A stretch of DNA of 64,000 nt, from NCBI GenBank assembly GCA_039915945.1, contig JBDSMH010000060.1, positions 1 through 64,000 of the forward strand, written 5' to 3'. Both the position numbers and the translations under genes were made by a program. Shown here in pieces: positions 42,740 through 51,217 of this stretch. Source of the DNA: DATLFA01 sp039915945 (GTDB lineage Bacteria; Actinomycetota; Acidimicrobiia; Acidimicrobiales; WLNW01). Each line of letters begins with the position of its first letter. The first letter of the stretch is position 1. The notes beneath the pieces are model-generated. The model did no database searches and was not told the DNA's origin. It saw only the letters and a program-made list of their open reading frames with translations.

Positions 42740-43450
42740 ATGGCCGAGCACATTCCCGATGCGGACAAACGGTGGCAGAACTGGGGCGGAGTCCTCGGTT
42801 CGCTCAAGAAGGTCGAGTTGGTGCCCCGTGAGACAGCGCTCGTCATCGTCGACATGCAATATTCCGACGCGCACCGCGACTACGGCCTCGGGGCCAAGGC
42901 CAAGCGCAACGGCACCGAAGCGCAGTTCGCCTACTACTTCGACCGGCTCGATTCGCTGGTGGTGCCCAACATTGCCCGCATGCAGGAGTTCTGCCGTGGT
43001 GCCGGCATCGAGGTCATCTTCTTGCGCATCGCCTCGCTGTTGCGCGACGGACGCGAGATGAACGCGATGCAAAAGCGCAGCGGCACGCTAGTGGCCAGTG
43101 TCGGATCGAAGGAGACCGAGATCCTCGAAGAGATCGCTCCCCTCGACGACGAGTTGATCATCAACAAAGGCAGCTCCGGTGTATTCAACGGCACCGCGTT
43201 CGATCAGATCTTGCACAACATGGGCATCACCAACTTGATCTTCTGCGGCGTCGGCACCAACTACTGCGTCGAGACATCGGTGCGCGACGCGGGCGACCGC
43301 AACTTCAACGTGATCATGCTGAGCGACGGCTGCGCGGCGCGCACCGCCGAGCACGAACGGCTGGCGTCCGAGATCCTCGACGGCATCTACTGCCGGATGA
43401 TGACCACCGACGAAACCATCGCGCTCCTGCGCGGCAGCTTCGTCAACTGA
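42740..43450 (+). CDS. isochorismatase-family cysteine hydrolase
   Basis: A 236-residue cysteine hydrolase. The catalytic triad is visible: Asp in ALVIVDMQYSDAHRD (residue about 38), Lys in ELIINKGSSGVFNGT (about 144), and Cys in IFCGVGTNYCVETSVRDAGDRN (about 177). Family members hydrolyse N-carbamoyl compounds, nicotinamide, ureidoacrylate or biuret. The long N-terminal part (residues 1-35) and GREMNAMQKRSG insertion recall RutB/biuret-type proteins, but the substrate is undecided. AAAGG precedes ATG 42740. It follows the cystathionine beta-synthase gene by 26 bases and is probably co-transcribed. Confidence 0.88.
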   Translation: MAEHIPDADKRWQNWGGVLGSLKKVELVPRETALVIVDMQYSDAHRDYGLGAKAKRNGTEAQFAYYFDRLDSLVVPNIARMQEFCRGAGIEVIFLRIASLLRDGREMNAMQKRSGTLVASVGSKETEILEEIAPLDDELIINKGSSGVFNGTAFDQILHNMGITNLIFCGVGTNYCVETSVRDAGDRNFNVIMLSDGCAARTAEHERLASEILDGIYCRMMTTDETIALLRGSFVN

Positions 43451-43455
43451 GCCCT

Positions 43456-43490
43456 CCACTACCACTTCCACCACTACCACTTCCACCACT
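43456..43490. repeat. 15-bp tandem repeat after the isochorismatase gene
   Basis: CCACTACCACTTCCA is repeated 2.3 times directly between the stop codon and the palindrome at 43492. It is unlike surrounding DNA in composition (C/A only on the plus strand). Confidence 0.8.
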
Positions 43491-43491
43491 C

Positions 43492-43541
43492 GTTCTGGCA
43501 GCACAACGTGGAGCTATAGCTCCACGTTGTGCTGCGAGAAC
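43492..43541. terminator. long palindrome between convergent genes
   Basis: Arms 43492-43514 and 43519-43541 pair at 22 of 23 positions around TATA, starting GTTCTGGCAGCACAACG. It lies between the isochorismatase gene and the PilB-like remnant. The GTTCTGGCAG tip matches the palindrome at 17014, but the inner arm differs. Confidence 0.75.
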
Positions 43542-43546
43542 AGGGA

Positions 43547-44465
43547 CTAGAGGGTGCGGCGCAGTTCGTCGATGGTGGTGACCTGCTCGTGACGAGTTGT
43601 ACCGCGTGTTGCATCAGTGTGTGCATGCCTTCGAGCAGTGCTATCTCGCGAATGCGCGCGGGGTCAGCCCCCTGAAGCAGTTCACGAATCACGGCATCGG
43701 TGAGCGGCAGCACTTCGAATACGCCGGTACGACCTTGGTAGCCAGTGAGCCCGCACCGACCGCAGCCCGCGCCCCGTACGAACGGCGCGCTCGCGCTGCC
43801 GCCACGCCGGGTGAAGAAGGCAAGGTCGCGGGGCGAAGGCGTGTATTCGCGGACACAGTTGGCGCACACGCGCCGCAGCAGCCGCTGACTCTCGAAGGCG
43901 ATGACTGTCGACGCAATGGCGCGTGGCTCGACGCCAGACGTCGAGCAGCCGCCACAGCGCGTCGACGGCATCCGTCGCGTGTACCGCCGTCACCACGAAC
44001 TGCCCGGTGAGCGCCGCTCGCACTGCATGGCGCGCCGTTTCGATATCGGGCATCTCGCCGACGAGAATCACATCCGGGTCCTGGCGTGCGATCGAGACGA
44101 GCCCAGCGGCAAAGGTCTCTCCCGCCGACGTATCGATGCGGAACTGGTTGACGCCCGGCACGACGACATCGATCGAATCTTCGACGGTCATCACGCTGAG
44201 TTCGTCATGATCGAACAGATCGAGCGTCGCGAGCATTGTCGTGGTCTTTCCGCTGCGCGCCGGCCCACTCACGACGATCATGCCCGAAGGCGAGCGCGCC
44301 AGTTCGGTGTACAGGGCACAAACACCGCTTGTCATGCCGAGCTCGTGAAGGGCGAGCCGATCGCGCGCTCGATCACGAAGGTGCACCACGCAATGCTCGC
44401 CACCGACGGAACGACACCGGCAATAGGGAAGGATGCTGATTTCTATCGCTCGTTCGGACGGTTAC
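43547..44465 (-). pseudogene. remnant of a PilB/GspE-type secretion ATPase
   Basis: Only the C-terminal half of a type II secretion/type IV pilus ATPase remains. Walker A is VSGPARSGKTTTMLATLD (GSGK altered to RSGK), the Asp box is RIDTSAGETFAAGLVSIARQDPDVILVGEMPD (usual EIRD changed), and the zinc motif C-x2-C...C-x2-C survives (RVCANCVREY and CGRCGLTGYQGRTGVFEVL). At least two frameshifts interrupt it: near 43937 (between WRLLDV and GVEPRAIAS) and near 43588 (before the original ending VTTIDELRRTL). A further frame disturbance and stop occur near 44450-44465. No other pilus or secretion gene is nearby. Confidence 0.8.
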
Positions 44466-44482
44466 TCACCGCGGCACCGTCC

Positions 44483-45571
44483 TCACCAGACGGCGATGTT
44501 CTCCAGTGACGCGGCGTCGGCGCTGGACAACGGGATCGTCACGATGCGGCCGCGCCGGAAGTCGACGGCTTCGAGCTTGCCGGTTTCCTGTTCGTAGCTG
44601 AAGATCCAGTCACCGGTGGGCGCCCACGTCCGCGACCTCGTGTCGATGCTCGACGGCAGGACCATGGTTGTGCCGAGGGAAAGGACCATATCCTCCCGGC
44701 GGCGGAAGTCGTAGAGGTACATGGCCAAGCCATCGGGCGCGACGTCAGCGAACACCCTCTCGGAGTCGCTCGACACGTAGTCGCCGATCGGCGTGGTGCG
44801 CACGGGCCGGTCGAGGGTCGTCTCGTTGATCGTGCACACGCCTTCCGGCGCGCATGTCGTGAAGTAGACACGGTCACCGCCCACGCCGAGCAGATGCCCG
44901 ACCCCGAATGGGCGCACCGTGGCATCCACCAGACCGAGCGACAACAGACGGCCGGCGCGCTCGACGACGACCGAATCGCCGACGACGCCGCCCACGATAT
45001 CGGGGCGTCTCCCGACGAGGGCTACGGATCGTGCTTCGGTACCGTCGACGCGGTATTCGTGGAACGTGGTGCGCTCAGGAAAGTACTCGGCGACGATCAC
45101 GCGGTCGCGCCAGGTGCCGACGAACTCGTCGCCGCCGATCGGCACCGGGTCAGTGGCGAAGTCGCGATCGATGAGGCGTAGCCGCGACGTCGCGAGCACG
45201 AGCTTGTCGGCCACTCGGCCAACGATGCGACCGGAGAACAGGCGCGCTTCGTCGAGATGACGGATCTCGCCCCGCTGCGGGTCTACGTAGGCGTACACGA
45301 CCGGCTGACCGTCACCGCGCTGCAGATACACGCGATACGACGCGGTGCGGTCGAGTTCGATATCGAGCGGCGTCACTGTTTGTGGCCCAATGACGCGCGG
45401 CGACGAGTCGCTCGACGGCACCCGGGTGGTGGACGACGAGAGTGCATCCGGTGGCGAGGAGCGGGTCGCGACCGTGAACACGACGGCAACCGCGGCAATC
45501 AATGCCATTGCGACACCGACGACGAGCGCCACCGGGCGCCAGCGCGGCGCGGACTTCTCGACGACACTCAT
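44483..45571 (-). CDS. membrane-anchored protein of unknown function
   Basis: A 362-residue protein. A short cytoplasmic N-terminus is followed by one membrane helix at residues about 12-34 (PVALVVGVAMALIAAVAVVFTVA), a Ser/Thr spacer, and an extracytoplasmic domain of about 290 residues with WD/propeller-like strand repeats (GGDEFVGTWRDRVIVAEYF, LLGVGGDRVYFTTC, DGLAMYLYDFRRRED, TGDWIFSYEQETGK). Paired cysteines occur near residues 254-260. No catalytic motif is recognised. Its ATG (45571) overlaps the stop of the preceding gene (ATGA), which encodes a protein of the same architecture. They probably form a complex at the outer membrane face. Confidence 0.75.
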   Translation of the reverse strand: MSVVEKSAPRWRPVALVVGVAMALIAAVAVVFTVATRSSPPDALSSSTTRVPSSDSSPRVIGPQTVTPLDIELDRTASYRVYLQRGDGQPVVYAYVDPQRGEIRHLDEARLFSGRIVGRVADKLVLATSRLRLIDRDFATDPVPIGGDEFVGTWRDRVIVAEYFPERTTFHEYRVDGTEARSVALVGRRPDIVGGVVGDSVVVERAGRLLSLGLVDATVRPFGVGHLLGVGGDRVYFTTCAPEGVCTINETTLDRPVRTTPIGDYVSSDSERVFADVAPDGLAMYLYDFRRREDMVLSLGTTMVLPSSIDTRSRTWAPTGDWIFSYEQETGKLEAVDFRRGRIVTIPLSSADAASLENIAVW

Positions 45572-46857
45572 TTCGTCACGGCCAGAATCGCGGACAACTT
45601 GAAATCGCCGAGGAGGATCTGACGCCCGTCGGCGAGATTCCACGCCATCGTCCCCGCATCCTCGGTCTCCGCGAACAACCACTCGGCGTCCGGCGACCAC
45701 CGCCACGACTTCAGGAAGTAGTCGCGACCGATCTGATTGCTGGCGCGGCGGTCGAGCACTCCGTCATCGAGCAACAGCCACCGCCCGTTGGGCGACATCG
45801 CCGGATCACTGCGATACCACGGGCGTGCGATCTCGATCTCCGCGCTCGGCCCCACGTTCGACGTCACCAGTTGCGTGCCGGGCGTATTCACGACGCGCAG
45901 CGTGCATGGTCCGGCAATCGCGCAATCGTCGAAGAGCACACCCGTCTGCGACGCGTCGATGAGCGTTCCGATGGCTACGGCCTGCAGCGCGCCGGCGCGG
46001 GTGATGTGAAAGATGCGCCCGCTTCCGCGCAGCCACAATCCGGCCGCGCTTGCGCCCATGACCTGAAGTCCCAACGGGACCGCGACGACGTTGTAGCGCC
46101 GGCCGGTGAAGTCCACGTCGGCGACGAGTTGTTCTCCGCTCACACCGGTTTGGTTGAGCGCAACCCAAAAGCGCCCGGCGTCCGGCGCCGCGGCCAGGAT
46201 CGTCGCGTCGTTGACCACCATCGTCGGTGCCTTGTCGACGAACCGCTGGCTCCACACCGACGGCGCGCCATCGTGTTGGGTATAGACGAATCGATCCGAG
46301 AAGAAGATCGTCGATTCGGTAGATTCGCCGACGACCGCGACGTCGAAGGTGAAGCGTTCGGTCTTTCCCGTATCGAGATCGAGCAGCGACAGCCTCGACG
46401 CATCGAATGATGCCAACGTCCAAGCGCGCGCGGCACCGAGCACCGGTCCCGGGCCGAGCACGACCGGCGCCGACGTGACCGGACTACCCGCGGTTGTAGT
46501 GGGCGCTGTCGTGGGCGCGCTCGTGGGCGCGCTCGTGGGCGCGCTCGTCGGCGCCGCCGTGGTCGGGGGGATCGACGTCGTCACGGTGGCGGGCGCGAGT
46601 GTCGAGGCCGGCACCGCCGCCGTTGGCCCATCGCCAGCGTCGTCGCGTAGGACGCTCGCCACGATCACCACCGCGAGCACGGCGACGAGCGCGACCAGAG
46701 GCCAGCGCCGACGGGCCCGAGATCCGGGCGCCCGAGGGTCTCGAGGCTTCGGCGTCGTTGCCGGCGCGGCACTCGGCCTCGGCCCAGTGTCGAGCCTGAC
46801 CAACTCGATCAACGGCGGCACTTCACGGTCAGAGGGGCCATCCCCCCGATTCCCCAC
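45568..46857 (-). CDS. membrane-anchored protein with Thr/Pro spacer and propeller-like domain
   Basis: A 429-residue protein. An N-terminal cytoplasmic tail of about 55 residues precedes one membrane helix (PLVALVAVLAVVIVASVLR), then a Thr/Pro/Ala spacer encoded by 12-base repeats (APTS units), then an extracytoplasmic domain of about 290 residues with propeller-like strands (RLSLLDLDTGKTERFTF, SPNGRWLLLDDG, WSPDAEWLFAETEDAGTMAW). A DCAIAGPC pair may form a disulfide. GTG 46857 is chosen over ATG 46908 because TACCAT lies exactly seven bases before it. The gene is coupled to the next by ATGA. The function is unknown. Confidence 0.75.
   Translation of the reverse strand: MGNRGDGPSDREVPPLIELVRLDTGPRPSAAPATTPKPRDPRAPGSRARRRWPLVALVAVLAVVIVASVLRDDAGDGPTAAVPASTLAPATVTTSIPPTTAAPTSAPTSAPTSAPTTAPTTTAGSPVTSAPVVLGPGPVLGAARAWTLASFDASRLSLLDLDTGKTERFTFDVAVVGESTESTIFFSDRFVYTQHDGAPSVWSQRFVDKAPTMVVNDATILAAAPDAGRFWVALNQTGVSGEQLVADVDFTGRRYNVVAVPLGLQVMGASAAGLWLRGSGRIFHITRAGALQAVAIGTLIDASQTGVLFDDCAIAGPCTLRVVNTPGTQLVTSNVGPSAEIEIARPWYRSDPAMSPNGRWLLLDDGVLDRRASNQIGRDYFLKSWRWSPDAEWLFAETEDAGTMAWNLADGRQILLGDFKLSAILAVTK
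46499..46546. repeat. 12-bp tandem repeat encoding the APTS spacer
   Basis: GTGGGCGCGCTC occurs three times in perfect tandem (46511-46546), preceded by a near copy at 46499. It encodes the Ala-Pro-Thr-Ser spacer of the membrane-anchored protein and is prone to length variation. Confidence 0.85.
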
Positions 46858-46870
46858 GTCAGCAATGGTA
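46858..46870 (-). promoter_or_regulatory. leaderless-type -10 element (TACCAT)
   Basis: Minus-strand TACCAT (46870-46865), seven bases, then GTG 46857. It decides the start of the anchored-protein gene. Confidence 0.45.
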
Positions 46871-46928
46871 CGCCGCGGCCTCGTGGTCGAGTGTCGCCCC
46901 GTTGACATAAGGTCGCGATCGATTGCCG

Positions 46929-48494
46929 ATGCTGCCCTTCGAGCCTGCGCTGCCCTTCACCGACAAGACACTGTGGCGACTCATCGAACGCCGCGCGTCC
47001 GAAACTCCCGCAGCGCAAATGGTCGTCGACGAACGCGGGCAGTCGCTCACTTTCGCCGAGTACCGTGACGCCGCCGAGCGTGTCGCCGCGGGCCTACACG
47101 ACCGCGGTGTGGGCACGGGAACCATCGTGTCGTGGCAGCTGCCCACGTGGATCGAATCGATGGTGCTCGTCGCCGCGCTCTCTCGCTTGGGCGCAATCCA
47201 GAACCCGCTGGTACCGATCTATCGCGCCCGCGAAGTTCGCTTCATCGTGCGCCAGATCGGCTCGCAGTTCTTGATCGTCCCACCGGTCTGGCGCGGGTTC
47301 GACTACCTGTCGATGGCTCGAGAGATCGCAACCGAAGTCGGTGACCTCGAGGTCATCGTCGCCGATCGATCACTACCCCAAGGTGACCCCGCGACATTGC
47401 CGCCCGCTCCCCCGGCGCCCGCCACCGACGACGACGCGCCGGTGCGGTGGATCTACTACACGTCGGGCAGCACGGCCGATCCCAAGGGCGCGCGGCACAC
47501 CGACGCGACCCTCGCGGCCGCGGCGATGGCGTTCGGCACCCGACTCGAGCTCGGCCCCACCGACCGCGTGGCGCTGGTGTTCCCCTTCAGCCACATCGGT
47601 GGGTCCAATTTTCTCTTCAGCGGCTTGATGGAGGGGTGCACCTACGTGTGCACCGAGGCCTTCGACCCGACCACCACGAGCGAGTTGCTGTCACGGGAAC
47701 GCGTCACCGTTGCAGGCACGGGCGCGCCGTTCTTCCTCACGTTCCTCGCCGTGCAACGCACGCAGCCCGAGCGGCCACTCTTCCCCTATCTACGGGCGTG
47801 CAACGGCGGGGGTGGCCCCAAGCCGTCGGGCATGCACTACGACGTCAAAGAACAACTCGGCGGCATCGGCATCATCTCGGGTTACGGGCTGACCGAGGCG
47901 CCGGTGCTGCTGATGTGCGATCTCCGCGCGAGCGACGAACAACTCGCCCGATCCGAGGGCCGCCCGGCACCGGGCGTCGAGATGCGCATCGTCGATTTCA
48001 ACGGTGGCGAGTGCGGCGAACGACAAGAAGGTGAGATCCGCGCGAAGGCGCCGCAGTTGATGGTCGGCTACGTCGACGAATCACTGCACGCCGATGCGTT
48101 CGACGACAAGGGATTTTTCCGCACCGGCGATCTGGGTCACTACGACCACGAGGGCTACGTGACGATCAGTGGCCGCGTCAAGGACATCATCATCCGCAAG
48201 AACGAGAACATCAGCGCGAAGGAAATCGAAGACCTGCTCTACCAGCATCCCAAGGTCGCCGAAGTCGCGGTGATCGGCCTGCCCGACCCTGACCTCGGCG
48301 AACGGTGTTGCGCGGTCGTCGCACTGCGCGACGTCGACGATCCACTCACGCTGCCCGAGATGGTCGACTACCTGAAGTCGGTCGGCCTCATGATGCAGAA
48401 GATCCCCGAGCAACTCGAGATCATGCAGTCACTCCCGCGCACGCCGACGGGCAAAGTTCTCAAACTGGATCTAAAACGGTCATTCGCGCGATGA
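46929..48494 (+). CDS. AMP-dependent acyl-CoA synthetase/ligase
   Basis: A 521-residue adenylate-forming ligase. Motif order is canonical: P-loop-like YYTSGSTADPKGARHTD (residues about 175-191), FPFSHIGGSNFLF, GYGLTEAPVLL (about 318), the hinge-region TGDLGHYDHEGYVTISGRVKDIII (about 398-422), and the catalytic Lys in PRTPTGKVLKLDLK near the C-terminus. It activates a carboxylic acid with ATP to an acyl-AMP and then acyl-CoA. It heads a plus-strand series of catabolic genes to 56358 and would load the substrate on CoA for the dehydrogenases downstream. The substrate is unknown; steroid-acid or other ring-acid ligase is plausible. Confidence 0.92.
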   Translation: MLPFEPALPFTDKTLWRLIERRASETPAAQMVVDERGQSLTFAEYRDAAERVAAGLHDRGVGTGTIVSWQLPTWIESMVLVAALSRLGAIQNPLVPIYRAREVRFIVRQIGSQFLIVPPVWRGFDYLSMAREIATEVGDLEVIVADRSLPQGDPATLPPAPPAPATDDDAPVRWIYYTSGSTADPKGARHTDATLAAAAMAFGTRLELGPTDRVALVFPFSHIGGSNFLFSGLMEGCTYVCTEAFDPTTTSELLSRERVTVAGTGAPFFLTFLAVQRTQPERPLFPYLRACNGGGGPKPSGMHYDVKEQLGGIGIISGYGLTEAPVLLMCDLRASDEQLARSEGRPAPGVEMRIVDFNGGECGERQEGEIRAKAPQLMVGYVDESLHADAFDDKGFFRTGDLGHYDHEGYVTISGRVKDIIIRKNENISAKEIEDLLYQHPKVAEVAVIGLPDPDLGERCCAVVALRDVDDPLTLPEMVDYLKSVGLMMQKIPEQLEIMQSLPRTPTGKVLKLDLKRSFAR

Positions 48495-48520
48495 GCGCTC
48501 GCGCGAAGAGCAAGGAAATC

Positions 48521-49414
48521 ATGTCACGAATGCCTTTCACACCTTCTGCATCGACGCCGGTGCGCTACGTCGACGCCCACGTGCACTTCTGGGATCAATC
48601 CGAGCCGGACATCGACTGGCCCATGCTCGAACCCAACTTCCGTTTCCCTCTGCACCATTTCAACGAGAGCGGGCACTACAACGCGGCCGATCATCGCGTC
48701 GAGTCGAGTGGCGTTCCGGTGACCAAGGTCGTGCACGTGCAGGCCGCCGAAGTCACCGACCCCGCGGTCGAGACGGCGTGGCTGCAGCGCATGGCCGACA
48801 ACGATCCGCTCGGCTGGCCCAACGCCATCGTCGGCTCAGGCTCGCTGTGTGCCGACGACGCGCCGGCAATGCTCGAGCGCCACGCGCAATACGCCAACTT
48901 CCGCGGTGTGCGCGACCCGACGCTCGCCGATCATCTCGACGATCCCGCGCTCGACACCGCGCTCGCGGTCATGGCGCGCCTCGGTGCGGCCTGTGACGTC
49001 GGCGCGCGGTTGCCGCGGTTCGAGGCCCTGGGCCTGGTGGTCGATCGCCACCCCGACGTCACGTTCGTGCTCAACCACGGCGGCACACCGAACGAGCGCA
49101 CGCCCGAATTCCTCGCGCAGTGGCGGGCCGGTCTGACGCAACTGGCGCAACGACCCAACCTCGTCTGCAAGGTCTCGGGTTTCGCGCTCGGCGACAAGGA
49201 GTGGACCGTCGAGAGCCTCACGCCAGTGGTCAATGCGTGCATCGACATCTTCGGGGTCGATCGTTGCCTGGTCGCCTCCGACTGGCCCGTCGACAAGTTG
49301 TATTCGACGTACGGTGAGTTGTTCGCGGCCTTCGCCGCGATCACCGCCGGCGCGTCGGCGAGTGAACGCGACGCACTCTTCGCGGGCACCGCCGAACGCG
49401 CGTATCGCATCTAG
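48521..49414 (+). CDS. amidohydrolase family protein (lactonase-like)
   Basis: A 297-residue TIM barrel of the small amidohydrolase-2 (PDC/lactonase-like) subgroup. YVDAHVHFWDQSEPD (first strand HxH), TKVVHVQAAEVTDP, FVLNHGGTPN (about 200) and VASDWPVDKLY (about 262) are conserved positions. It probably hydrolyses a lactone or similar. AAGGAA before ATG 48521 supports this start; ATG 48491 overlaps the ligase stop (ATGA) and would add ten residues. It is in the same strand series as the acyl-CoA ligase, suggesting it opens or trims a ring before or after CoA activation. Confidence 0.85.
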   Translation: MSRMPFTPSASTPVRYVDAHVHFWDQSEPDIDWPMLEPNFRFPLHHFNESGHYNAADHRVESSGVPVTKVVHVQAAEVTDPAVETAWLQRMADNDPLGWPNAIVGSGSLCADDAPAMLERHAQYANFRGVRDPTLADHLDDPALDTALAVMARLGAACDVGARLPRFEALGLVVDRHPDVTFVLNHGGTPNERTPEFLAQWRAGLTQLAQRPNLVCKVSGFALGDKEWTVESLTPVVNACIDIFGVDRCLVASDWPVDKLYSTYGELFAAFAAITAGASASERDALFAGTAERAYRI

Positions 49415-49441
49415 CCGGTCACCTAGCAGCGGGAGCCCGCG

Positions 49442-51148
49442 ATGGCAGTTTTCGACACTTTGATACGAGGCGGCACGATCGTCGACGGCACGGGCGCGCC
49501 GCGCTTCGTTGGCGACGTCGCCATCCGCGACGGTCGCATCGCCGCCATCGGCCGACTCGACCCCGCCGACGCGACCAAGGTGATCGACGCGCACGGGTCG
49601 ATCGTGGCGCCCGGTTTCGTCGACCTCCACACCCACTACGACGCGCAGATCTTCTGGGATCCGTACTGCACGATCTCCGGGTGGCACGGCGTGACGACGG
49701 TGGTCATCGGCAACTGTGGTGGCGGGTTCGCGCCGGTGCGACCCGAGATGCGCGAGCGCATGATGTTGTCGCTGACGCGCGTCGAAGCAATCCCGTTGGC
49801 GTCGATGCAGGCGTCGCTGCCGTGGGACTGGGTCACGTTCCCCGAGTTCATGGATACGTTGCGCCGCATTCCCAAGGGCGTCAACGTGATGTCGTACCTG
49901 CCACTCGGCGCGGTGTTGGTGTGGGTACTCGGGCTCGACGATGCCAAGGCCGGCCGCGCGCCGACCCCCGATGAACTCGTCGAGATCCGCCGCATCCTGC
50001 ACGAGGCGATGGACGCCGGTGCGGCCGGATGGTCGGCGCAGCGCCTGCCCGCGCACGGCGGTGTCGGCAACCAGCGCGACTACGACGGCACACCGATGCC
50101 GACCGACAACATGGCCAACACGCTCGCCGAAGAACTGGCCGGCGTGTTGGGCGAGCGCAATCAGGGTTTCATCCAGATGAACCTGATCACCGGCAACCCC
50201 AAAGCCGACGGCGCGCAGTTCGCCGAACTGGCACGGGTGTCGGGCCGGCCCGTGCTCTACAACGTGGTGCAGACCAACGACTTCTATCCGCACCGCCATC
50301 GCAACATCTTGAAGTTCCTCGACCGCTGCCGCGCCGAAGGGCTGCGGGTCTACGGGCAGGCGCACATGACCGCGGCCGGTCTCACGTGGACCTTCGAAGA
50401 TTGGAATCTCTTCGACGACAGCGACGCGTGGATGGACGCGACGACGGGCACGGTGGAGGAGAAGTACCAAAAGCTCTCCGACCCGGCGCGGCGCGAGCGG
50501 TTGCGCAACGAGGTATCGACCGGCGTCATCGGGCCAATGGAGAACATCACGGTGCTCAAGTGCGTCAACCCGGCGCTGCACAAGTACCGCGACCTGCTGT
50601 TGGGCGAGATCGCCGAGCGCGAGGGCAAGCATCCGGTCGACGTGATGCTCGACATCGCGGTGGCCGACGACCTCAAGGCGACGTTCTATGCCGATTCGTT
50701 CACCAACTCGATCGAGCTGTTGCGCGAGGTCGTCGCCAATCCGTTCACGATCTACGGCACGTCCGACGGCGGCGCCCACACGAAGTTCATCACCTCGGGC
50801 CGCTACCCCACCGAGACCATCGTGCGATTCGTCCGCGAGAACAATGTCATCGAGCTCGAAGAGGCGCACTATCGTCTCAGCGCGTTTCCCGCGTACCTCG
50901 CGGGCCTACGTGATCGAGGCGTGTTGGCCGTGGGCAACGTCGCCGACGTGATCGTGTACGACTACGAGCGGTTGGCGTTGCAAGACCAGGTCATCGTGCA
51001 CGACGTGCCCGGTGACGAATGGCGGCGGGTGCAGGGCGCCGACGGCTACCGCTACATCATGGTGGCCGGCGAGGTCACCTTCATCGACGGCGTGTGCACG
51101 GGCGCGACACCGGGCCAAGTGCTCGGGCCCGCGGCCGATGTGAGCTGA
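49442..51148 (+). CDS. N-acyl-D-amino-acid deacylase-like amidohydrolase
   Basis: A 568-residue amidohydrolase of the D-aminoacylase subgroup. TLIRGGTIVDGTGAP (N-terminal beta sandwich), GFVDLHTHYDAQIFWDP (metal HxH, residues about 59-75), GNCGGGFAPVRP, and TSDGGAHTKFITSG (about residue 437) are visible. The C-terminal sandwich includes VGNVADVIVYDYERL. Members remove acyl groups from D-amino acids or open cyclic imides; relatives are frequent in actinobacterial acyl-CoA loci with unknown substrates. GGGAG precedes ATG 49442. It is 27 bases after the previous amidohydrolase. The regulated promoter at 51172-51217 follows its stop. Confidence 0.88.
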   Translation: MAVFDTLIRGGTIVDGTGAPRFVGDVAIRDGRIAAIGRLDPADATKVIDAHGSIVAPGFVDLHTHYDAQIFWDPYCTISGWHGVTTVVIGNCGGGFAPVRPEMRERMMLSLTRVEAIPLASMQASLPWDWVTFPEFMDTLRRIPKGVNVMSYLPLGAVLVWVLGLDDAKAGRAPTPDELVEIRRILHEAMDAGAAGWSAQRLPAHGGVGNQRDYDGTPMPTDNMANTLAEELAGVLGERNQGFIQMNLITGNPKADGAQFAELARVSGRPVLYNVVQTNDFYPHRHRNILKFLDRCRAEGLRVYGQAHMTAAGLTWTFEDWNLFDDSDAWMDATTGTVEEKYQKLSDPARRERLRNEVSTGVIGPMENITVLKCVNPALHKYRDLLLGEIAEREGKHPVDVMLDIAVADDLKATFYADSFTNSIELLREVVANPFTIYGTSDGGAHTKFITSGRYPTETIVRFVRENNVIELEEAHYRLSAFPAYLAGLRDRGVLAVGNVADVIVYDYERLALQDQVIVHDVPGDEWRRVQGADGYRYIMVAGEVTFIDGVCTGATPGQVLGPAADVS

Positions 51149-51171
51149 GCCACACCGACACCTCCTTCGCG

Positions 51172-51195
51172 GGTTCACGCGATCTCACGCGAACC
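51172..51195. promoter_or_regulatory. palindromic operator overlapping the dehydrogenase promoter
   Basis: GGTTC and GAACC are outer inverted arms; within them TCACGCGA is directly repeated at 51175-51182 and 51185-51192, one helical turn apart. Overall 18 of 24 positions are symmetric. It covers the presumed -35 region of the following promoter. Confidence 0.5.
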
Positions 51196-51205
51196 GCCAG
51201 CGGTA

Positions 51206-51217
51206 TATGGTCGGGAC
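51206..51217 (+). promoter_or_regulatory. leaderless-type -10 element (TATGGT)
   Basis: TATGGT at 51206-51211 is followed by six bases and GTG 51218 of the first acyl-CoA dehydrogenase. Confidence 0.5.

Noticed and set aside
43547..44465. Programmed frameshifting in the PilB-like gene
   Set aside because: Multiple shifts, stop codons, altered active-site residues and a missing N-terminal half fit decay, not recoding.
46499..46546. Regular short repeats considered as a CRISPR array
   Set aside because: Units are 12 bases with no spacers and lie in frame within a coding spacer region.
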